From NCBI GenBank assembly GCA_004555765.1, contig SFHG01000067.1:1-13554 (forward strand): DNA of 13,554 bases. Reading direction: 5' to 3'. This DNA comes from Bacteroidales bacterium. GTDB lineage: Bacteria; Bacteroidota; Bacteroidia; Bacteroidales; Porphyromonadaceae. The translations under genes and the position numbers were made by a program. Under the pieces are notes generated by a model. That model saw only the letters and a list, made by a program, of their open reading frames with translations. It ran no database searches and had not been told where the DNA came from. Positions 1 through 7,177 of this stretch are shown here, piece after piece; within the stretch, counting starts at the first letter, position 1; each line of letters opens with the position of its first letter.

Positions 1-850
1 GTCTCGCTTTTGGGAGAGCAAGAAGTTCTATCCTTTTGCGTACATTGTCTCGGACTATACGGATAAGTACTCTCATTGGAATGCCGTCGAGTCGCTTTCC
101 GATGGACTCGAAAGGTACGGTGTCACCGGTCTTACGGGAGTGGACACCCGGGCACTCACGCAACACATTAGGGATTTTGGTCCCGTAATCGGCAAGATCG
201 TCGTCGAAGGCGAAGAAGAAGCGGAGTTCAGAAACTTTGACGAAATCAACCTCGTAGACCTTGTCTCCACCAAAGAGGTCGTCACCTTCCCCGAGAAGAA
301 AGGCAAGAAGATTGTTTTGGTCGACTGCGGTGTGAAAGAAAACATCGTCCGGGAGTTCCTCAAGCGTGACATCAACATCACTATGGTGCCTTGGGACTAC
401 GATTTTACACAGATGGACTGCGACGGCGTTTTTATCTCCAACGGTCCCGGTGACCCCAATATGTGCCTGCCTTTGATTACCAGGGTACGCGACTTTGTGG
501 ACAAAGGAGAGAAGCCACTCGCGGGGATATGTATGGGCAATCAGATTCTCGCTCTGGCCATAGGCGCTGAGGTTAAGAAAATGAAGTTTGGTCACCGGGC
601 CGTGAACCAACCGGTGCGCAAGTGTGGGACGAACAGCTGTTTTATCACCAGCCAAAACCACGGCTTTGCCGTCGACAACGCCACCATCCCCGAGCATTGG
701 AGCGTCTACTTCGAGAACCTTAATGACGGCTCCAACGAGGGACTGATCCACGAGTCGGGAAGGTACTTTTCTGTGCAGTTTCACCCCGAGAACCACGCGG
801 GTCCTACCGACACAGAGTTTATTTTTGATGACTTCATCAACCTTCTCTAA
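1..850 (+). CDS. carA: Carbamoyl-phosphate synthase small subunit (glutaminase), 5'-truncated by the window edge
   Basis: The small subunit hydrolyses glutamine and passes ammonia to CarB for carbamoyl phosphate synthesis, feeding pyrimidine and arginine synthesis in the cytoplasm. The frame is open from base 2 (S-R-F-W-E-S-K-K...) to the TAA at 848-850, giving 282 residues. Family members have roughly 370-380, so about 90 N-terminal residues lie outside the window. The early part carries the CarA-specific SHWN and TGVDTRALT motifs. The class I glutamine amidotransferase domain follows, with the nucleophile Cys in GICMGNQ (codon 530-532) and the His and Glu of the triad in QFHPE (782-790). 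The nucleophile elbow reads GNQ where many homologues have GHQ; I believe this is a normal variant in this group. carB starts 15 bases downstream, so the two are surely co-transcribed. A GTG at 140 is internal and is not the start. Confidence 0.97.
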   Translation, partial: SRFWESKKFYPFAYIVSDYTDKYSHWNAVESLSDGLERYGVTGLTGVDTRALTQHIRDFGPVIGKIVVEGEEEAEFRNFDEINLVDLVSTKEVVTFPEKKGKKIVLVDCGVKENIVREFLKRDINITMVPWDYDFTQMDCDGVFISNGPGDPNMCLPLITRVRDFVDKGEKPLAGICMGNQILALAIGAEVKKMKFGHRAVNQPVRKCGTNSCFITSQNHGFAVDNATIPEHWSVYFENLNDGSNEGLIHESGRYFSVQFHPENHAGPTDTEFIFDDFINLL

Positions 851-865
851 GCGCGAAAAAGCATT

Positions 866-3800
866 ATGATTACGAAGAAATACAAGAAAGTCCTGCTCCT
901 CGGCTCCGGAGCCCTCAAGATCGGTGAGGCGGGCGAATTCGATTACTCCGGCTCCCAAGCTCTCAAGGCGCTCAAAGAAGAAGGCATCCGCACGGTCCTC
1001 GTCAACCCCAATATCGCCACCGTCCAGACCTCCGAAGGAATCGCGGACACCGTATATTTCCTTCCCGTCACGCCCTATTTCATCCACCGTGTCATTGCGA
1101 AAGAACGCCCCGACGGCATCATGCTCGCCTTTGGCGGGCAGACGGCCTTGAACTGCGGCGTGGCACTCTTCCGTGACGGGACGCTTAGGAAGTACGGAAT
1201 CGACGTACTCGGTACCCCCGTTCAGGCCATTATGGACACCGAAGACCGAGAGCTCTTTAACGAAAAAATGCACGAGATAGGCGTGCATACCATTTCGAGC
1301 GAAGCCTGCACCGACATCGAGAGCGCACGCCAGGCCGCTTCCCACCTCGGGTACCCCGTCATCATTCGTGCGGCCTACGCACTCGGCGGACTCGGCAGCG
1401 GTTTTTGCGACAACGAAGAGGAGCTGGACGCCCTTTGCGAGAAAGCGTTCTCTTTCTCCCCACAGGTACTCGTGGAGAAGTCCCTTCGCGGATGGAAGGA
1501 AATCGAGTACGAAGTGGTTCGCGACCGATACGACAACTGCATCACGGTCTGCAATATGGAAAACTTCGACCCCCTCGGAATACACACCGGGGAGAGTATC
1601 GTCGTGGCTCCATCCCAGACCCTCTCAAACTCCGAGTACCAAAAACTGCGCGAGATTGCCATCAAGATCGTCCGCCACATCGGTATTGTCGGCGAGTGCA
1701 ACGTGCAGTACGCACTCGACACGCAAAGTGAGGACTACCGTGTCATCGAGGTCAATGCGCGTCTCTCGCGTTCGTCCGCTCTCGCCTCCAAGGCGACCGG
1801 ATATCCGCTCGCTTTTGTGGCAGCCAAACTCGGGATGGGATACGGTCTTTTTGAACTGAAAAACTCCGTCACACAGACTACTTCCGCTTTCTTCGAGCCT
1901 GCTCTCGACTACGTAGTCTGCAAGATCCCGCGGTGGGATCTCTCCAAGTTCCAGGGCGTATCCCGCGAAATCGGTTCGTCTATGAAAAGTGTCGGCGAGA
2001 TTATGTCCGTGGGTCGTACGATAGAGGAAGCAATCCAGAAAGGACTACGGATGATCGGCCAAGGCATGCACGGGTTCGTGGAAAATAAAGAGCTCGTCAT
2101 CCCCGACATCGACCATGCGCTCCGTCAGCCGACGGATAACCGTATCTTTGTCATCAGTAAGGCGTTCCGGAAAGGCTACACGGTGGATCAGATCCACGAC
2201 CTCACTAAGATCGACAAGTTCTTCCTCCATAAGCTCCGCGCCATAATGGACACGGCGGAGGAGCTCGAAACTTACGACGTACTCGGTGACCTTCCCCGGG
2301 AGTTGCTCCACAAAGCGAAGAGACAGGGATTTTCCGATTTCCAGATCACACGTGCCGTCCTTGGTCAGACTGCAGCCGACCTTGATGCCGGGATGGAGGA
2401 AGTGCGGGAGATGAGGAAAAAGATGGGCATCACTCCGGTCGTCAAGCAGATTGATACCCTTGCTGCCGAGTATCCCGCCAAGACCAATTATCTCTACCTG
2501 ACCTATGGCGGGGACAAGCATGACATAGATTTCCGTGACGGAAAGAATTCGGTCGTCGTCCTCGGCTCGGGTGCATACCGCATAGGCAGCTCTGTCGAGT
2601 TCGACTGGTGTGGGGTCTCTGCACTTCAGACGATTCGGAAAGAGGGCTACCGATCCATAATGATCAATTACAACCCCGAGACGGTCTCCACCGACTACGA
2701 CCTCTCCGACAGACTCTACTTTGATGAACTGACCTTCGAGCGTGTCCGGGACATTCTGGATCTCGAGCAGCCCCATGGCGTCATTCTCTCCACGGGAGGT
2801 CAGATCCCCAATAACCTTGCCGTCAAGCTCGCGGGTGCCGGTACGCCGATTTTGGGTACACAGGCCGTGGACATCGACCGCGCCGAAGACCGGAACAAAT
2901 TCAGCGAGATGTGCGATACCCTCGGCATCAATCAGCCCGCGTGGAAGGAGCTTACCACTCTGGACGATATCGAAAGCTTTGTGGGAGAGGTCGGCTACCC
3001 GGTACTCGTCCGTCCCTCGTATGTCCTATCGGGTGCGGCGATGAATGTCTGCTCCAATGACGAGGAGCTCAAGCGGTTCCTTCAGTTGGCTGCAAACGTA
3101 TCTCAGAAACACCCTGTCGTTGTCTCCAAGTTCATCGAAGACTCCAAGGAAATCGAAGTGGATGCCGTCGCCGACGGAGGCGAGCTTGTGGCGTATGCCA
3201 TCAGCGAGCATATCGAGTTTGCGGGTGTGCACTCGGGTGACGCGACGATACAGTTCCCTGCACAAAAACTGTATATCGAGACCATCCGGCGCATTAAGCG
3301 CATCACGCGGCAGATCGCGGGTGCGCTCCACATCTCCGGGCCATTCAATATCCAGTACCTCGCCAAAGGGAACGAAATCAAGGTCATCGAGTGCAACCTC
3401 CGGGCTTCCCGCTCGTTTCCTTTCGTGAGCAAGGTGCTGAAAGTGAACCTCATCGACCTTGCCACGAAGATTATGCTCAAACGACCCTACGAGCAGCCGA
3501 ATAAGAGCGTCTTTGACCTCGACTACGTGGGCGTAAAAGCCTCACAGTTCTCTTTCTCCCGCCTCCAGCAAGCGGACCCTGTCCTCGGTGTGGATATGAC
3601 CAGTACGGGCGAAGTCGGGTGTATCGCTTTTAACTCAAAAGAAGCCATCTTGCAGTCTATGCTCTCCGTGGGGCAGCGGATTCCCGAGCGGGCAGTCCTT
3701 ATGAGTACGGGCGGAGCCAAGCAGAAGGTAACCCTTCTGGAGTCGGCACGTTTGCTCCGGGAAAAAGGTCTCACCATCTACGCTACGGCAGGAACCTCCA

Positions 3801-4087
3801 AGTTTCTCACTGAAAACGGGGTGGAAAATACGCTCTGCTATTGGCCGAGCGAAGAAGGTACGCCTCAGGCGCTTGATCTCGTACACGACAAGAAAATCGA
3901 CCTCGTGGTGAACATCAATAAAAATCTTACTTCGGGCGAGCTCACCAACGGGTACAAGCTCCGTCGTGCGGCCATTGATACCAATACTTCGCTCATCACG
4001 AACGCCCGCCTTGCCGCGAGCTTCATAGAGGCCTTTACCTCCATTGATCTCGACAAGATGGAAATTCACTCTTGGGACGAATTTTGA
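866..4087 (+). CDS. carB: Carbamoyl-phosphate synthase large subunit
   Basis: This subunit uses two ATP, bicarbonate and ammonia from CarA to make carbamoyl phosphate. The protein has 1073 residues, the usual full length. It shows the expected internal duplication. The N-terminal synthetase half opens with LLLGSGALKIGEAGEFDYSG near residue 10. The second half opens with a matching VVVLGSGAYRIGSSVEFDW near residue 562. Each half has ATP-grasp motifs such as ECNVQYA and VIEVNARLSRSSALASKATG in the first and VIECNLRASRSFPFVSK in the second. A C-terminal MGS-like regulatory domain starts near residue 942 (RAVLMSTGGAKQK, then YATAGTSKFL) and is where allosteric effectors bind in known enzymes. The ATG at 866 lies 15 bases after carA, with no clear Shine-Dalgarno site, as is usual in Bacteroidetes. 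No interruption is visible. Confidence 0.99.
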   Translation: MITKKYKKVLLLGSGALKIGEAGEFDYSGSQALKALKEEGIRTVLVNPNIATVQTSEGIADTVYFLPVTPYFIHRVIAKERPDGIMLAFGGQTALNCGVALFRDGTLRKYGIDVLGTPVQAIMDTEDRELFNEKMHEIGVHTISSEACTDIESARQAASHLGYPVIIRAAYALGGLGSGFCDNEEELDALCEKAFSFSPQVLVEKSLRGWKEIEYEVVRDRYDNCITVCNMENFDPLGIHTGESIVVAPSQTLSNSEYQKLREIAIKIVRHIGIVGECNVQYALDTQSEDYRVIEVNARLSRSSALASKATGYPLAFVAAKLGMGYGLFELKNSVTQTTSAFFEPALDYVVCKIPRWDLSKFQGVSREIGSSMKSVGEIMSVGRTIEEAIQKGLRMIGQGMHGFVENKELVIPDIDHALRQPTDNRIFVISKAFRKGYTVDQIHDLTKIDKFFLHKLRAIMDTAEELETYDVLGDLPRELLHKAKRQGFSDFQITRAVLGQTAADLDAGMEEVREMRKKMGITPVVKQIDTLAAEYPAKTNYLYLTYGGDKHDIDFRDGKNSVVVLGSGAYRIGSSVEFDWCGVSALQTIRKEGYRSIMINYNPETVSTDYDLSDRLYFDELTFERVRDILDLEQPHGVILSTGGQIPNNLAVKLAGAGTPILGTQAVDIDRAEDRNKFSEMCDTLGINQPAWKELTTLDDIESFVGEVGYPVLVRPSYVLSGAAMNVCSNDEELKRFLQLAANVSQKHPVVVSKFIEDSKEIEVDAVADGGELVAYAISEHIEFAGVHSGDATIQFPAQKLYIETIRRIKRITRQIAGALHISGPFNIQYLAKGNEIKVIECNLRASRSFPFVSKVLKVNLIDLATKIMLKRPYEQPNKSVFDLDYVGVKASQFSFSRLQQADPVLGVDMTSTGEVGCIAFNSKEAILQSMLSVGQRIPERAVLMSTGGAKQKVTLLESARLLREKGLTIYATAGTSKFLTENGVENTLCYWPSEEGTPQALDLVHDKKIDLVVNINKNLTSGELTNGYKLRRAAIDTNTSLITNARLAASFIEAFTSIDLDKMEIHSWDEF

Positions 4088-4143
4088 CCCATGCTCACTA
4101 TAGGCATATACGATTCTTCCAAACTAATAACGGTAACACGATT

Positions 4144-4674
4144 ATGAAACACCCTAAGAGTTTCCTTCTCTTTGCTGTCGCTATGCTTATTGTCTCGTTG
4201 TCCGGATGTAAAAAAGGAGATACTTTTGATCCCGAAAAGGCGACCTTTGACCTTGCGGCACTTTGCACCCAAAAGTGGATTATTACACCGATAGATTCTG
4301 CTTATGTGGCTCTTGGCACCATTGACTTTAATGAAGATGGCAAAGCCTTTTTCTCCCAAAATGCAATTTCGGAAGACCAACTTCATTACACAGTCGACGG
4401 AAATCGGATCAAACTCTACTTGTCTCAAGATGAAGAACTGAACGCCGAAGAACTTGTGGCTGCCTTGGAGGTAGAAAATCTCTCTCAAGATAGCCTGCAG
4501 ATAAAAGTTACACAAGAGCCTGATAACAGTCTACTTGCCGATCTTTTGAAAGCGAGCTTGAATGTAAGTAAATCTCTAAATCTTTTGTCCGAAAAAAATT
4601 ACTTCAAAGAAAGAGATAAAGAGATGTCAAGACTCAAAAAGGAGATAGCCGAAGAAATCATATCCGGCTGGTAA
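4144..4674 (+). CDS. Small lipoprotein of unknown function, possibly with a lipocalin-like fold
   Basis: The protein has 176 residues from the ATG at 4144. That start gives a clean type II signal: MKHPK, a hydrophobic stretch, then lipobox LSGC with Cys near residue 21, so it is probably a lipidated envelope protein. The open frame extends upstream to another ATG at 4072, but that would overlap carB and bury the signal, so I rejected it. The mature part has a pattern (KWIITPID, then TIDFNEDGKAFF, then HYTVDGNRIKLYL, then DSLQIKV) resembling the small lipocalin-like domains common in Bacteroidetes lipoproteins; this is an inference from pattern only. The C-terminal 40 residues are charged and lysine-rich. 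The gene is clearly more AT-rich than its neighbours: bases 4561-4620 contain 14 G/C, against 34 in bases 3001-3060 of carB. It starts 56 bases after carB and is followed by hairpins and a terminator. Confidence 0.78.
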   Translation: MKHPKSFLLFAVAMLIVSLSGCKKGDTFDPEKATFDLAALCTQKWIITPIDSAYVALGTIDFNEDGKAFFSQNAISEDQLHYTVDGNRIKLYLSQDEELNAEELVAALEVENLSQDSLQIKVTQEPDNSLLADLLKASLNVSKSLNLLSEKNYFKERDKEMSRLKKEIAEEIISGW

Positions 4675-4686
4675 CGCGTTCGGATA

Positions 4687-4705
4687 AGACTCTCTTCGAG
4701 TGTCT
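4687..4705 (+). other. Small hairpin downstream of the lipoprotein gene
   Basis: AGACTCTC at 4687-4694 pairs with GAGTGTCT at 4698-4705 across a 3-base loop, with one T-T mismatch. It lies 12 bases after the lipoprotein stop codon and has no T-tract after it. It is the first of three successive hairpins in this gap. It is weak alone and could be coincidental. Confidence 0.35.
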
Positions 4706-4722
4706 CTAAGCTGAACCGACCA

Positions 4723-4757
4723 GGGTACAGACCGAAAAACTTTTTTTGGTCTGACCC
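4723..4757. repeat. Palindromic intergenic repeat, copy A
   Basis: The left arm starts GGGTACAGACCGAAAAA and the right arm is TTTTTTTGGTCTGACCC. They pair almost perfectly, with one bulged A at 4727 and one G-T wobble at 4734/4747. The A-run and T-run lie at the tip of the hairpin, not after it, so it does not look like a standard intrinsic terminator. The first 15 bases (GGGTACAGACCGAAA) occur exactly, in reverse complement, at 8584-8598. The whole 35-base block aligns without gaps through the GGTC arm to 12028-12060. Confidence 0.75.
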
Positions 4758-4768
4758 AAATGGAATCG

Positions 4769-4811
4769 TCACACGTACCGGGAGGTAACTCTCGGTACGT
4801 GTGAAATTTTT
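4769..4811 (+). terminator. Strong intrinsic terminator between the lipoprotein gene and cdd
   Basis: TCACACGTACCG at 4769-4780 is the exact reverse complement of CGGTACGTGTGA at 4793-4804. The stem continues inward (4781-4784 with 4789-4792, one G-T wobble) to a GTAA tetraloop of the GNRA class at 4785-4788. This gives 16 pairs in all. The tract AAATTTTTA (T-run 4807-4811) follows at once. It most likely ends the carAB-lipoprotein transcript and isolates cdd-dnaX. Confidence 0.8.
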
Positions 4812-4846
4812 AGGGTGATACTTTGCAGAAAAAGTCGTAACTTTAA

Positions 4847-4867
4847 GGGGACGATACGGACGTCCCC
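4847..4867. promoter_or_regulatory. GC-rich inverted repeat just upstream of the cdd start
   Basis: GGGGACG at 4847-4853 pairs with CGTCCCC at 4861-4867 around a 7-base loop, ending 8 bases before the cdd ATG. It could be an operator or a leader hairpin affecting cdd translation. A TAACTTTA at 4838-4845 resembles the Bacteroidetes -7 element (TAnnTTTG) at seven of eight positions, but I see no -33 element at the proper spacing. The regulatory role is inference. Confidence 0.4.
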
Positions 4868-4875
4868 CATCGCTT

Positions 4876-5352
4876 ATGATCGAACAAAATATCACCATAC
4901 AAACGCAATCCTTTAAGCCCGAAGAGCTTGAGCCGAACGATGCCGACTTAGTGAATCGTGCACTTGAAGCCGCCAAGCACGCTTACGCACCTTATTCCCA
5001 CTTCAGTGTGGGAGCTGCCGTCCTCCTCAAGAGTGGAGAAGTCGTGATCGGATCCAACCAAGAGAATGCCGCCTATCCGTCCGGACTTTGTGCCGAGCGG
5101 ACGGCTCTCTTTTATGCGGGAGCCAGGTACCCGGATGATCCGGTCGAACTCCTGGCCATAGCCGCATACGGCATGGACGGTACCCAGACCGAAGCCATTT
5201 CGCCTTGCGGAGGGTGCAGGCAGGTTATGATCGAAGTGGCTACACGCTTCGGAGAGGGGTTCCCCGTGCTTTTGGCAGGCAAAAATAAAGTGACTAAGGT
5301 GCCCGACTGCAGGGCGCTGTTGCCACTCCAGTTTGACGAGAGCAGTCTATGA
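4876..5352 (+). CDS. cdd: Cytidine deaminase (pyrimidine salvage)
   Basis: The enzyme hydrolytically deaminates cytidine and deoxycytidine to uridine and deoxyuridine in the cytoplasm. The protein has 158 residues, close to the short homotetrameric class. The zinc site is complete: Cys72 and catalytic Glu74 in GLCAERTAL, then Cys111 and Cys114 in SPCGGCRQ. The substrate-binding segments AYAPYSHFSVGAAV (residues 36-49) and NQENAAYPSG (61-70) are also present. The N-terminal 20 residues form a short extension of the kind I associate with Bacteroidetes homologues. The ATG at 4876 is the first of the frame after the upstream terminator. The stop codon overlaps the dnaX start (ATGA at 5349-5352), which points to translational coupling. 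Confidence 0.97.
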   Translation: MIEQNITIQTQSFKPEELEPNDADLVNRALEAAKHAYAPYSHFSVGAAVLLKSGEVVIGSNQENAAYPSGLCAERTALFYAGARYPDDPVELLAIAAYGMDGTQTEAISPCGGCRQVMIEVATRFGEGFPVLLAGKNKVTKVPDCRALLPLQFDESSL

Positions 5353-7130
5353 GCGACTTTGTGGTATCGGCAAGAAAGTACCGCCCTTCGACCTTCGCAA
5401 GTGTCGTGGGGCAGGAGGCTTTGACCACTACCCTCAAGAATGCCATTCTCCAAAATAAGCTCTCTCACGCATACCTCTTCTGCGGTCCGCGCGGTGTGGG
5501 TAAGACTTCGTGCGCCCGTATCTTTGCCAAGACCATCAACTGTCAGAATAGAACCCCGGAAGGAGAGGCGTGCAATGAATGTGAGAGCTGTAAGGCCGCA
5601 AACGAAGGCCGATCGATGAACATCTTCGAGCTGGACGCGGCATCCAATAACTCGGTGGACAATATCCGCCAAATCACCGAGCAGGTCTATGTCGCGCCCA
5701 CTGACGGCAGGTATCGGGTCTATATCATAGACGAAGTCCACATGCTCTCTTCGAGTGCCTTTAACGCGTTCCTCAAGACGCTCGAGGAGCCGCCTGCCCA
5801 CGCCATTTTTATCTTGGCCACTACGGAGAAAAATAAGGTTCTGCCCACGATTATTTCGCGGTGTCAGGTGCACGACTTTAACCGTATCACCCCGGAGGAT
5901 ATCGCGAGGCATCTGGCATACGTGGCCGAGAGTGAGCACATAGAAGCCGATCCCGAAGCCCTAAGGATGATTGCAGGGACTGCCGACGGTGGAATGAGGG
6001 ACGCGCTGAGTATGTTTGACCAGATCGCAGGGTTTGGCAACGGCATCATCACCAAAGCCGGCGTACGAAGTAACCTCAATCTCCTTGACGAGGACGAGTA
6101 TTTTGCCCTCCTTGCCTACACCCTACAAGGCAAACATACCAAGGTGCTTACGCTTGTCGACAGCCTCTTGGGACGCGGTTACGAAGGAGATGTCATTATG
6201 CGCGGGTTCTCGAACTTCCTCCGCACCGTCCTCCTCTCCCAATCCCCCGAGACCATCGACCTCGTGGAGGCTCCGGACTCGACCAAGAAGCGGCTCCAAA
6301 AAGCAGGCGGATATGCCAAGACCAGCCTCCTGTGGGAGTTCCTCAAGATAAGTACCGCCTTCGGAGCCCAGTACAAAAATAACAGCGAGAAGCGCCTCGC
6401 CCTCGAAGTGGCTCTCCTGAAGATGGCGGAGAAGAACCCCGAGAGCCCGCTATCGATACCACTCGATGAGATCGTCCGGACTCCGCAGGTCGAGGACCCT
6501 AAGCCGGCTCCCGAGCCAGAGCCTAAGCCTCTCACTCGTCCTGTACAGGCTCCCGCAACAGCCGCTCCCGAACCCGCACCGGTAGCTGCACCGACCCCGA
6601 AAACAGTTACTCCGAGACCTATCCAAACCCCTAAGCCCGAGCCCACTCCGGGTGTAAGCCGTGCCATGACTTCCATGAGCTTTAACGTCATGACCGGGAA
6701 ATCAGGGGGACAGGAGGACGAAGAAGAGGAGACGGAGGAGGCTCCCGGAGAGAGAGACGTCCCTTTTCAGATAGAAGACCTTAAGAAGGCTTGGCAGAAG
6801 TATGCCGATGGATTGGATCCGAAGCAAAAGATGCTCGTGAAGGAGCAGCTCTTCAGGTTCTACCCGAAGGAGACGGACGATCCGTACCACTTCGAGGTCT
6901 TGGCGGACTCGGACACCGTCAAGCGGCAGATTGAGGAGGAATATCCCCGGATGAAGAGGTTCCTCTCCAATGAGCTTCGGAATGACCTTTTCCAAATAGA
7001 CGTCAAGACCGTGAAGCGTGATCAAGAGGTTTTGCCCCAAAGTCCCTCTGAGAAGCTCAGCTATCTCTCCCACAAAAATGCCAACCTTGCCCGTATCTCG
7101 GACGAACTCGGGCTTTCGGCACTTAACTGA
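5349..7130 (+). CDS. dnaX: DNA polymerase III subunits gamma/tau (clamp loader ATPase)
   Basis: DnaX is the ATPase of the clamp loader that places the beta clamp on DNA and links it to the polymerase. The protein has 593 residues. The AAA+ module has Walker A GPRGVGKTS (46-54), a zinc module with Cys65, 75, 78 and 81, Walker B VYIIDEVH (124-131), sensor 1 LATTE (156-160) and the SRC arginine finger motif (170-172). The collar domain follows to about residue 365. Residues 385-440 are a Pro/Ala/Glu-rich linker, followed by an acidic run (QEDEEEETEE). A C-terminal domain from about 470 (PFQIEDLKKAW...) resembles the tau-type C-terminus of Bacteroidetes and ends with a short SYLSHKNANL tail. I found no in-frame slippery heptamer of the E. 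coli type, so only the full-length tau form is predicted. It starts by overlapping cdd by four bases. Confidence 0.97.
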   Translation: MSDFVVSARKYRPSTFASVVGQEALTTTLKNAILQNKLSHAYLFCGPRGVGKTSCARIFAKTINCQNRTPEGEACNECESCKAANEGRSMNIFELDAASNNSVDNIRQITEQVYVAPTDGRYRVYIIDEVHMLSSSAFNAFLKTLEEPPAHAIFILATTEKNKVLPTIISRCQVHDFNRITPEDIARHLAYVAESEHIEADPEALRMIAGTADGGMRDALSMFDQIAGFGNGIITKAGVRSNLNLLDEDEYFALLAYTLQGKHTKVLTLVDSLLGRGYEGDVIMRGFSNFLRTVLLSQSPETIDLVEAPDSTKKRLQKAGGYAKTSLLWEFLKISTAFGAQYKNNSEKRLALEVALLKMAEKNPESPLSIPLDEIVRTPQVEDPKPAPEPEPKPLTRPVQAPATAAPEPAPVAAPTPKTVTPRPIQTPKPEPTPGVSRAMTSMSFNVMTGKSGGQEDEEEETEEAPGERDVPFQIEDLKKAWQKYADGLDPKQKMLVKEQLFRFYPKETDDPYHFEVLADSDTVKRQIEEEYPRMKRFLSNELRNDLFQIDVKTVKRDQEVLPQSPSEKLSYLSHKNANLARISDELGLSALN

Positions 7131-7136
7131 AACGAA

Positions 7137-7168
7137 CTTATACCAAACCATTTTAACCCTTATACCAA
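7137..7168. promoter_or_regulatory. Spaced direct repeat upstream of the peptidase gene
   Basis: The 10-mer CTTATACCAA occurs at 7137-7146 and again at 7159-7168, exactly 22 bases apart (about two helical turns), inside the 47-base gap between dnaX and the peptidase gene. Such spacing suits a regulator that binds two sites on one DNA face. No promoter of the TAnnTTTG kind is evident here, so the function is inferred and uncertain. Confidence 0.35.
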
Positions 7169-7177
7169 GATAAAGTA

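Noticed and set aside
521..545. GICMGNQ in place of the usual GICxGHQ at the CarA nucleophile
   Set aside because: The Cys, His and Glu of the triad are all present, and I believe this substitution is a common variant in Bacteroidetes CarA.
2045..2776. Long open frame antisense to carB (243 codons)
   Set aside because: It lies wholly opposite a well-conserved gene, has no recognisable motif, and is expected from the codon bias of GC-rich coding sequence.
4072..4143. Upstream ATG for the lipoprotein gene
   Set aside because: It would overlap carB and put 24 polar residues before the lipoprotein signal; the ATG at 4144 gives a normal signal and lipobox.
5180..5195. GGTACCCAGACCGAAG in cdd as another copy of the palindromic repeat
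   Set aside because: It has two extra bases in the core, no pairing right arm, and encodes ordinary coding sequence (GTQTEA).
5112..5939. Antisense open frame over cdd and dnaX (275 codons)
   Set aside because: It crosses two confident genes and shows no domain, signal peptide or plausible context.
6285..6310. Possible slippery site for programmed frameshifting in dnaX (A-run near 6297)
   Set aside because: The run has only five A and its phase does not fit an X-XXY-YYZ heptamer; no better candidate was seen in the linker region.
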